Assembly: GCA_964640725.1 (NCBI GenBank)
Contig: CAZXIJ010000002.1
Coordinates: 1 to 64,000, forward strand
Direction: 5' to 3'
Length of the DNA: 64,000 nt
Source of the DNA: CALHVX01 sp964640725
GTDB lineage: Bacteria > Pseudomonadota > Gammaproteobacteria > Pseudomonadales > Azotimanducaceae
Shown: positions 1 through 8,300 of the stretch, piece after piece
How the letters are laid out: the number at the start of each line of letters is the position of its first letter
Position numbering within the stretch: the stretch's first letter is position 1
Made by a program: the position numbers and the translations under genes
The notes under the pieces: model-generated
Databases searched by the model: none
What the model saw: only the letters and a program-made list of their open reading frames with translations
What the model was told of the DNA's origin: nothing

Positions 1-3000
1 TCATCGTCGAGCATGAAGATCGATGCCTGCGATGGCGTGCACTGCAGGTGGGTCACCTGCTGTTGCTCGAAAATCTCGGCGAGGGTCTTTTCCCGGGGCG
101 TATTGGCTGCTTGGCGCAGCTGGTTCAGGTGCGACAGGCCGTCCAGCACCAGAGCGTCCTCGATGCCGAAGTCGATCAGAGCGGCGATTTCGTCCACCCC
201 GGCTTCCTTCAGGCGGTCGACCATGCCGATGCAGTCTTCCACAGACCCAAACAGCCCGCTGTCGTGAAAGTAGCGCTGGAACGCGAATTCCATCAGGTCG
301 TCGCGTTCTTCGTCAGACATGTTCTCGAAGAAGCGTTCCATATCCGCTTTCTCTTCGGAGCCCATCTTCTTGAAGGTCGGGAAGTCCCAGGCGGCATCTT
401 TGATCAGCGATAAAGACGTATCCAGGTAGCGTTTCATGGGGTCGCGCACGACCTTCATGGCTTCGCTTTTGCTGTCGCACAGATAGGTGTGCAGCATCAG
501 GGTGATCTGGCCGCTTCCCGGATGGCCGGCATCGCGCCAGGCATCGCGGTACAGCTTGATCTTGCCGGTGAGCTCTCGTATGTCCTGTCCCAGCAGGTGG
601 GTCAGCAGATTGTGGCCCTGCCGTCCCGCAGCCTCAAAGGTCTCCGGGCTCTTGGCTGCGGTGACCCAGACGGGCAGCCGGTTCTGTACTGGCTTTGGCA
701 GGCTGCCGACGCTGACGGGCTGATCGTTGGGGCCGCTAAAGGTCAGCTTTTCGCCCTGCCAGAGTCGCTGAACCTGTTCGATCGTTTCGAAGGTGACGGC
801 TTTGGCGTTCGCAAAATTTTCCGGTTTCAGCACAAAGTCGGTGGGCATCCAGCCAGAGGCGAAGGACACGCCAACCCGGCCGTCGGAGAGGTTGTCTACG
901 ACGGCCCATTCCTCGGCGATTCGCAGCGGGTGATGCAAGGGCGCGACGACGCTCCCGGCTCGCAGGTGTACGCGCATGGTTTGCGACGCAATAGAAGCTG
1001 CAAGTACCGACGGATTTGGAAAGTAGCCGCCAAAGCTGCCGAAATGGCGCTCCGGGAGCCAGACCGCTTCGAAGCGATGCTCGTCCGCGAAACGGGCGCC
1101 TTCGTGCAGCAAGGAGTAGGCGGCTGATCCCTGAGGACGCTCTTCGTTGGTGTTCCAGTAGTAGAGGCTGAAGCCCATGGACTGGTCAGGCAGGCGCGTG
1201 CTGCTGTGCGCGCTGCCAGAGAAGGCGTCCTCGTAGATCACGACCCGCAGGCCGTTCGCGAGGCTCCACCAGATTTCGAGGACCGAGATATCGAAGGACA
1301 GGCTGGTGACCGACAGCATCGTGCCGGACTTCTTCTCAATCACCTGGTCCATGCCGAGCAGGAAATTTGCCAGGTTGCCGTGCGTGACCCGAACGCCTTT
1401 GGGCTTGCCGGTGGAGCCGGAGGTGTAAATCACATAGGCGATTTGGGACGGTTCCAGAGTGACAGCGGGTGCCGTGCCCTCCCCTCGTGCCAGCACCTCG
1501 GCCTCGACGGCCGGCGGTTTGAAACCTGCGCTGCGGGCCGCAGCGGGATCGCCGACGATCAGCTGGACCCCGGAATCCTCGACGATGAAGCGCAGGCGCT
1601 CTTTGGGGTATGCCGGATCCAGCGGCAGGTAGGCTGCACCGGTACGGAGGATGCCAAGCAGCGCGGCGATTGCTATGGGAGATTTCGCCAGGTATAGGCC
1701 GACGATGTCGCCCGCGCCGATGCCCCGCTCGTGGAGCGATCCCGCGATCGCGTTCGCGGTGCGGTTCAGCGTGGCATAGGTCCAGCTTTCTTCGTTGCAG
1801 ATCAGCGCCGTTGCGGCGTCGTTGCCCATCTCGGTCAGCCGTTCCAGCAACAGATTTACCGGCAGGCACGGCGTGCCCGTATCGTTCATGCGCTGCTGGA
1901 GCTGCTCGTCAGCGGGCGAGAAGAGCTCAAACTCCGCCAGCGGCGCACCGGGGTCATCGAGCCAGACCGCAGCCAGTCCAAGGAAAGCCCCGTAGGCTGG
2001 GACGGAGCCAGGCTCAATCTGCCCGTGCAGCACCGCCGCGCCGCTGTCGCCGTCTATGGCCAGCACCAACCGGCCGTCCTTTTCGAGTTCCGCCGGAAGC
2101 GTCTCGGGATGCGTTGCGAGATAGAGCACCAGCGGCGCCCGGGTGATCTCAAGGAGCGCTGCCTTTTGCTCTGGGTAGCGGTACGGCAGGTCGCCGAGCC
2201 GGGGCAGTGCCCTGTGACAGGCCTGCCATTGCGCGTCGCAGTCCGCAAGCAACGTCTGCGCGGAGCCGTCTACGGTGACCGTAAGCGGTACCGCGGCGTC
2301 AAAGCGCGACGAGATGGCTGCCTGGGCAACGGTCCGCTCGTCAGCGACCAGCAGGCTCGCTGCGCTTTGATTGTTCAGCCGCGCGAGCATCAAAGCGACG
2401 CTTGCGATCGCGCGGGCGGGTGTCGCCGACGCCAGCGCAGGGCGGGTACCGGGCAACTCGACGCGGTCCTGACGCAGCTCAGCGCCGCCGTGCAACGGGA
2501 ACATCGGGCTTGGCTGAAAACTCCGTGCGGTGTCGACCCAGCGATTTTCTCGCAGCTGCGGCAAATGATCGTGTTCGGGCAAGGCCAGCGCTTCGAGTTG
2601 CGGGACCCCTGGCAGGCACTGGCCCTTCGCGGCTTCGCTGTCGGTCAGAGAGGCCGTTGTGCCCTGCAGGGTTTTGAAGGCCGACAGCCGCAGCTGTCCG
2701 TCCCGACATTGCACAGTGATCGTGTCCGTTTCGCGCTCCAGCACTGTGCCAGGCGCGCTGTCCGCTACGGGGGCGCCGGTCATGGCCTCCATCGCGCCGA
2801 CGACAAGGCAGCGATCGCCGAGTTCCAGGACCGGGGCGGGCAATGCGCTGCGGTAGCCCGCGGCGCCCAAGGCCCGAAACAGCTGGTGCTGCGAGCTGGC
2901 TGAATCCTGCCAGTCAATGAACCCGAGCGTTGCCGGTGCCTGACGGCGGCGGTAGGTGCGCTGCGGCTCGGCACCGGGGCGCAAGGGCCCGGCATCGCTG

Positions 3001-3521
3001 CGCAATCGCTCGATCAAAGCGGCAAAGCTGGCAATGCCCTGCTCGAAGCACAGCGAATTCAGCTCCAGCAGGTCGCAGCCTTCCGGAATCTCGAACCTGG
3101 ATTCTGCCCAGACGGCACCGGCATCGACGGCGGCAGTCATTTCGTGCCAGCTCACCCCGTAGCTCTTCTCGCCATTCAGAAGTGCCCAGGACGGCGTGTT
3201 GAGACCACCGTACTCAGGCAGCGGGGCATCGTGAAAATTCCAGGCACCGACCCTGGGCCATGCCAGCAACTCGGTATCCAGCAGCCGGAAATTGGCAATG
3301 CTGAACAGATAGTCCGGCGCGCTGTCGAGCCGCTGCGTCAGCGTGCTCAGATCATCGAGCCGCCGCACCTTGCTGTCGTCTGCCCAGCGTGCGACCGCGG
3401 TGGCCTGACTGACCACCGCGGTGATTTGCCAGCCCAGCTCCAGAAGATGGTTGCCACACAGCGTGAGAATGCTTTCGTCGCCGATCAGAACCGCGGTTGG
3501 AGTTGTTGATGTCATTGCCAT
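1..3521 (-). CDS. NRPS: formyltransferase - adenylation domain with inserted luciferase-like monooxygenase (partial, continues past left edge)
   Basis: The first 1173 residues are visible; the C-terminus lies outside the window. Residues 1-290 are a formyltransferase of the Fmt/GART type with the catalytic Asn95, His97 and Asp133 (NFH...DAG). Residues about 310-545 are a linker with no HHxxxDG, perhaps a decayed condensation-like region. An adenylation domain starts near 548, with the core motif YTSGSTGKPKG at 699-709. At about 781-1135 it is interrupted by a luciferase-like FMN monooxygenase (ERHFGSFGGYFPNP, PLHHPLRIAEEW), after which adenylation sequence resumes (VTHLQCTPSQ). The architecture matches what I know of MupA/Atu3671-type proteins. 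It probably activates, formylates and oxidises an amino acid, but the substrate cannot be read because the specificity region is outside the window. Last visible gene of the minus-strand operon, 33 bases after hydrolase 1. ATG at 3521 or 3515; no strong ribosome binding site. Confidence 0.85.
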   Translation of the reverse strand, partial: MAMTSTTPTAVLIGDESILTLCGNHLLELGWQITAVVSQATAVARWADDSKVRRLDDLSTLTQRLDSAPDYLFSIANFRLLDTELLAWPRVGAWNFHDAPLPEYGGLNTPSWALLNGEKSYGVSWHEMTAAVDAGAVWAESRFEIPEGCDLLELNSLCFEQGIASFAALIERLRSDAGPLRPGAEPQRTYRRRQAPATLGFIDWQDSASSQHQLFRALGAAGYRSALPAPVLELGDRCLVVGAMEAMTGAPVADSAPGTVLERETDTITVQCRDGQLRLSAFKTLQGTTASLTDSEAAKGQCLPGVPQLEALALPEHDHLPQLRENRWVDTARSFQPSPMFPLHGGAELRQDRVELPGTRPALASATPARAIASVALMLARLNNQSAASLLVADERTVAQAAISSRFDAAVPLTVTVDGSAQTLLADCDAQWQACHRALPRLGDLPYRYPEQKAALLEITRAPLVLYLATHPETLPAELEKDGRLVLAIDGDSGAAVLHGQIEPGSVPAYGAFLGLAAVWLDDPGAPLAEFELFSPADEQLQQRMNDTGTPCLPVNLLLERLTEMGNDAATALICNEESWTYATLNRTANAIAGSLHERGIGAGDIVGLYLAKSPIAIAALLGILRTGAAYLPLDPAYPKERLRFIVEDSGVQLIVGDPAAARSAGFKPPAVEAEVLARGEGTAPAVTLEPSQIAYVIYTSGSTGKPKGVRVTHGNLANFLLGMDQVIEKKSGTMLSVTSLSFDISVLEIWWSLANGLRVVIYEDAFSGSAHSSTRLPDQSMGFSLYYWNTNEERPQGSAAYSLLHEGARFADEHRFEAVWLPERHFGSFGGYFPNPSVLAASIASQTMRVHLRAGSVVAPLHHPLRIAEEWAVVDNLSDGRVGVSFASGWMPTDFVLKPENFANAKAVTFETIEQVQRLWQGEKLTFSGPNDQPVSVGSLPKPVQNRLPVWVTAAKSPETFEAAGRQGHNLLTHLLGQDIRELTGKIKLYRDAWRDAGHPGSGQITLMLHTYLCDSKSEAMKVVRDPMKRYLDTSLSLIKDAAWDFPTFKKMGSEEKADMERFFENMSDEERDDLMEFAFQRYFHDSGLFGSVEDCIGMVDRLKEAGVDEIAALIDFGIEDALVLDGLSHLNQLRQAANTPREKTLAEIFEQQQVTHLQCTPSQASIFMLDD

Positions 3522-3554
3522 TGCCGTTTCTACATCCGTATAGGGCCGATCACC

Positions 3555-4490
3555 TCAGCTTGCGTTGGCGAGGGAGCTCGGAGCGTTGTCCGCAACTGGT
3601 GCTGTGGCGGGCGATGTGGTCTCGAGTTGGCCGGAATCTGCCAGCCATTGCTTGATGCTATCGGTCAGATGCACCTGATGATCGAGGGCCGTGATCAGGT
3701 GCGTGGAGTCCTGTGCCCATTCCACGTGTACCCGATTGCCGAAGTCGACGCCCGGAAAGGCATCCTGAAACTGGCCTTCGTAGTTGTAGGTGCCGTAATA
3801 GTCGCAGCCCGAGTAGCACAGGTAGATGCATACCCCGCGGTTCATCATAGCTGACAGCTCGCCGGCGATCTGGCTCTTGGGCGGGGTGCGGCGCACGTAC
3901 TCCGGATCGGCGTACCACTCATCGCGCGCTTCGGTCTCGGCGCTGTGGTTGCCAAAACGATTGAGCTGCCGCTTGAAGAATGCCAGCCACTTTGCTGGCT
4001 TCAGAATGCGCGGCCCGAAGTGCCGGGCCAGCATTCGAATCTGCGACTTGACGGTTGTGAAGGTCCAGGGGTCAATCTCGATCAGGGAGACGATTCGATG
4101 GTCCTCGACAGCAACCTGGTGACCGATGTCTGCGCCCGAGCACAGGCCAAACAGCATGAACGAGTGCGCACCGTGATGCTTCTGGGCGTAGTCCATGATC
4201 TCGGTCACTTCTGCCCGGGCCGTTTCCTCAAAGGTCTGCGTACCGCGTCGGGCGCCGCTGTCTCCGAGGCTGGAGTGGTCGAAGCGAATGCTGCTGTAGC
4301 CCAGCTCGGCGAAGATGCGCGAAAACTTGACGTGCAGCCGGCTGGCGCCAATGCGGTGCAGGATGCCAGAGTTCAGGAACACCACCATCGGCAGCGCCGG
4401 GTTGCGCCGGGCTTTTTCGGGCATGCTGATGATACCCGCAAGGGTTGCCCTGCCGTTCAGCGTGAATGTTTTGTCTGTGGTGACACTCAA
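3555..4490 (-). CDS. Alpha/beta hydrolase resembling exosortase A system-associated hydrolase 1
   Basis: A 311-residue alpha/beta hydrolase fold protein. The nucleophile elbow is GLCSG with Cys117 where serine is usual, and a late DSTHL supplies a candidate catalytic His264. It resembles the family called hydrolase 1 in exosortase A loci, which always occurs with hydrolase 2 in exopolysaccharide clusters and has unknown substrates. A TTG start at 4490 is chosen because AGAGGA lies about 8 bases upstream and no ATG or GTG fits. It sits 18 bases after hydrolase 2 and before the NRPS gene, in one operon with the PKS, so a role in releasing or transferring the PKS/NRPS product is an inference. 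Without database comparison the family name is likely, not proven. Confidence 0.8.
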   Translation of the reverse strand: MSVTTDKTFTLNGRATLAGIISMPEKARRNPALPMVVFLNSGILHRIGASRLHVKFSRIFAELGYSSIRFDHSSLGDSGARRGTQTFEETARAEVTEIMDYAQKHHGAHSFMLFGLCSGADIGHQVAVEDHRIVSLIEIDPWTFTTVKSQIRMLARHFGPRILKPAKWLAFFKRQLNRFGNHSAETEARDEWYADPEYVRRTPPKSQIAGELSAMMNRGVCIYLCYSGCDYYGTYNYEGQFQDAFPGVDFGNRVHVEWAQDSTHLITALDHQVHLTDSIKQWLADSGQLETTSPATAPVADNAPSSLANAS

Positions 4491-4508
4491 GTGCGCAATC
4501 CTCTCACG

Positions 4509-5303
4509 TCATTGTGTTCGGTAGCTGGCAGTGATCGCCTGGATGATCTGGTGCGGCAGGATCAGCGAGCCGATCGCATCGAGCTCGCCCCACTCACCCG
4601 GTCCTGGAATGCATTCGTAGCCAAACTTGCTACGATGCCGAAGCTGCTCTTTGAGCTCGGGAATCTGCGCGTATTCGCTGGAGACGATCAGGTCCAGGGA
4701 GTCAGCGCGTGCGGGGGCGTAAGACGCCAGGGACAGGCCCTTGAGGTCGTTCCGCAGGCCGACGGACATGGCAATCCCCAGAATGCCGATAGGCTCATCG
4801 TTCGCGAGTCGCTGTGCCCTACGGGCCTGGTGATTGTCGGCAGCCTCGTAGACATCGTCTACCTGAATGCGGTCTTCAAGGTATGCGGGGCCATCGGTGA
4901 TGGGGTCCCAAAGCGTGAGCCGCGTGATGCCATCGATCTCGGCGCTGGCCTGGGCGGCAAGAACAGCCCCGATGCGCAAGCCGATCAGGGAGACTTGCTC
5001 CAGTTCCGCCCGGTCCCTGAGCTCTTCGACAGCTGTGGCGATGTTGTCCTGCCAGGTCGCAAATCGCCCTTCCTCGCAGTCTCCGGAAGAATCGCCGGTG
5101 CCGAAGTAGTCAAAGCGCATAACGTGGTGGCCTTCCTTTGCGAGGCTGGTCGCCAGTTGCCGCAGGGCGCGATGGCTGCGCATCAACTCAGTGCCCGTGG
5201 GCGGGCAGATCACAATGCCGGAACGTTGGGGCCGTCGTTGCGCCGGGGGGTGTTCGACGCCGAACAGCGGCGCGCTGCGGGGGCCAAAATAGAACAGGTT
5301 CAT
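4509..5303 (-). CDS. Alpha/beta hydrolase resembling exosortase A system-associated hydrolase 2
   Basis: A 264-residue protein with an alpha/beta hydrolase layout: the strand VMRFDYFGTGDS, then the expected nucleophile elbow at LIGLRIGA. The elbow reads G-L-R-I-G, so Arg110 stands where the catalytic serine normally is. My recollection of the exosortase A-associated hydrolase 2 family is that GLRLG is typical, so this looks like a family trait and not a mutation. It may be a non-canonical hydrolase or a binding protein. ATG overlaps the stop of the PKS gene by 4 bases, so translation is probably coupled. Together with hydrolase 1 it ties this PKS operon to the XrtA exopolysaccharide locus. 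Confidence 0.8.
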   Translation of the reverse strand: MNLFYFGPRSAPLFGVEHPPAQRRPQRSGIVICPPTGTELMRSHRALRQLATSLAKEGHHVMRFDYFGTGDSSGDCEEGRFATWQDNIATAVEELRDRAELEQVSLIGLRIGAVLAAQASAEIDGITRLTLWDPITDGPAYLEDRIQVDDVYEAADNHQARRAQRLANDEPIGILGIAMSVGLRNDLKGLSLASYAPARADSLDLIVSSEYAQIPELKEQLRHRSKFGYECIPGPGEWGELDAIGSLILPHQIIQAITASYRTQ

Positions 5304-8300
5304 CCGCGCCGGCCCCGCAATCCCAGACGGTCCAGGAGGCCACCGGACTTTTTGCCATCGTCGTCGTTAGCCGCGGTGGCTTCCGGCGTCAGGCGCCGGT
5401 CGAGCTCCGCGGCAATCTGTTCCAGCGTTGAGGTAACGATCAGCACGTCTTCCAGGCGCACGCCGGATTGCTTGTTGATGTCTGACAGGACACGCACCGC
5501 CAGGAGGGAGTGGCCGCCAAGATCGAAAAAGTTGTCGGTGATGCTCACATGGTCGATACCCAGAACGTCTTTCCAGACCTCTGCGAGCATGCGTTCGCTG
5601 GAGGAGTTGGCCTCGACATAGGCCTCATCCGCTTCAAAGGGGTCTGGCAATTCCGCCTTGAGGACATTGCCCTGTTCGTCCACCGGGAACTCCGTCACTT
5701 CGATAATCGTCGAAGGTACCAGTTCGCCGGGCAGGTGTTTGCGGGCAAAGCGCCGGATCTCGCTCACGGTTGTTGCCAGGTCGTCGTCCTGTTCCACAAA
5801 GGCGGCGACCCGAAGGTCCCCGAAGCGATCGACCTTGGTCACCAGGGCGCAACGTACGATCGCCTCGTGGCCGCGCAACGCAAGCTCTGCAGGCACGACG
5901 TCAATCTGGGGCTCAGGCGCTCGCCGGCCTGTATGGGCCCGGCCGTCCGGTCCTTGCAGCGACGCCAGGGTTGTTTCTATGTCTGCACCGCTAACGATCA
6001 CTGCAGACGGCTCGGCCTGCTGCTGCAGCTGGAACAGCGCCTCCAGCCCGTCTGAGGGGGAGATGCCCGTCGCGGCAAGACGCTCCTGCATGAGGGCGTT
6101 CCCGCCAGCGGTTGCGGGCTCCCTGCCGAGCGCGCGAGCTTTGGTTGAAAGCTGTGGCGTTGCGTCAGCAATAACCTTGTTCGAAGGCAGGCGTTTCAGC
6201 ATGTACTCGGAGAAGGTGGCGAGCACGCGTCCATCTTCGGCCATGATCGTGATATCGAATACCGCCAGATCACCGGCCACGGAGTCTTCCGCTCGAAAGC
6301 GCAGGTGGCTGATGCACCGTGCCGGCAACCCCTCGTACAAGGTCAGTGCGCGACAGGAGACGGGCACGTAAAATCCGTCTCCGCTGTTGTAGCCGGGGAT
6401 CAGCCGCAGGTATCCGGCCGTTGCCATGTCAAGCAGGCCAGGATGGGTGTTCCAGCTGTTGACGTCGTCGGCCAGGTTATCCGGCAGCGCCAGGGACAGC
6501 AGTGCTTCCTGCTCGCCTGCACGAATGTCCTGAATGACCGTCCAGCGGTCTCCAAAGCGCAGATGCTCAGCCTGCTCGTCTTCGAACGGCACTGGGGTGG
6601 CGCAGCGTTCGCGCAGTGCGGGCAGCGCTGGCGACACCTCGCTCATTTCGGGAGCAGCGTCGAGGCGGCCCTGGAACAGCGCAAACCAGTCGCCATCGTC
6701 GCCGTCTCGGCTGATCACGGAGAACCGGGTGGCGTTGCCCGCTGGCTCAAACTGAACGTTCAGGGTCCTGGGGGCGCTGTCTCGAAACACGAGCGGCGCG
6801 AGGAACAAGGCGTTACTGATGCGTAGCGCCTGGGGACCCGGCAGGCCTTTCCAGGCAGCTCGGGTCAGTTCCAGAAACCCGGTGCCGGGCAGCACCGCTT
6901 CGCCGCTGCTGAGCCGATGGTCATTCACCACCCAGTGTTGCGCAGGATCGATCACTGCCTCGAAAACGAGGTTGCCTGGATCTGCCTCAAGCTGTCGGGC
7001 GATCAACGGGTGGTGCAGCTGCGCGGGGCTTGCGCGATTGCCGTTGGCAAGGCGCGCAGCGATCCCGATATCTGACCAGGCCGACCAGGCAATGGCGAGC
7101 GTCCGGATACCTGTACGTCGCTGGAACGCTTGCGCGTAGTGATCCTGGAAAGCGTTGGCAGCGACGTAGTCGACCTGTCCCGGAACGCCCGCAGCGGCGC
7201 TGACGGAGGAGAACAGCACGAGAAACTCAAGATTCGGGGCGTACTGCTCCAGCGCCTGGGCCAGGTTCCGGGTGCCAGCGACCTTGGGGGCCAGCACGCG
7301 GGCGACGGCGGATGCCGTCTTGCCCGGCAGCAGTCCGTCATCGACGATTCCGGCCAAATGGTACGCGCCGTGGATGGGGCCGAGTGCCTCAGTCACGCTG
7401 CCTATCGCCTGCGCGGTGGCCTGGGCATCACTGATGTCTGCGGCTCGGTACTCGACCTCAACGCCCTGCCCGCGCAGCTTACTGATCAGTGTGAGGCGGC
7501 GGCTGACGCCATCGTCAATGTTGGCGTCTTGCCAGTCTGCCCACTGCGCTCGGGGCGGCAACGGCGTTCGGCCAAGGAAAGCGATTCTGCGCGCACCTCG
7601 ATCGGCGAGGGCCTGCGCGAGCCTGCTGCCAATCCCCTCGGCGCCCCCCACCAGCAGGTAAGTCTTCTTTGCGCTGAGGGCCAGATCCGGGGCGTCGCCG
7701 GGGATGGGCAACGGCTCGTAACCGGCTTCAAGGAGTTGACCGGCGCGGCAGGCCAGCAGCCGCGCGCTCCGAATTGGGTCAGCATGAGCGGCAAGGCTAC
7801 CGATGAGCGGAATCGCCAGAGCCATGTCATCGGGCGAGCCGACATCGACGACCTGCGTTTGCAGGCCGGGAACTTCCAGGGGCGCGATCAGCGCCGGTCC
7901 GAGCAGCAGAGCCCGCTCTGGCTCGATGCGGTCATCTCCGACTGCTGGCCAAAGCGCGTGCGAGACCACCGTCAGTTCCGTGGCTTCCTGGCCGCTCGCC
8001 GCAAGGGCCGCGAGCATGGTGACCGCGTGCCAGAACGCGGTTCCGGGAACCTCTGAGCTCGAGCTCTGAACTGCTGACTGATCGAGGAACACGATGCGTA
8101 GGGCTTGATCGCCTTGGGCGGCGATGTCGGCGAACAGTTGCTCGTGCTGTTCCCGGGAGTCAGGGTCGAGCAGATAAAGGTGCTGGGAGCGCTGCTCGTA
8201 GGTCGTTCCCGGCTGCGTGACGACGACCTGATGGCCGAGCACGCGCAGATCGTCCGCAAAGCTGTCTTCGGGCCTGGCGCCAAACAGCACGACGGTGCCG

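Noticed and set aside
3945..5621. Long plus-strand open frame of about 558 codons
   Set aside because: It lies antisense to the hydrolase genes and the PKS end, its translation is rich in Arg, Gly and Val without motifs, and the minus-strand genes show clear domains. GC-rich codon bias creates such frames.
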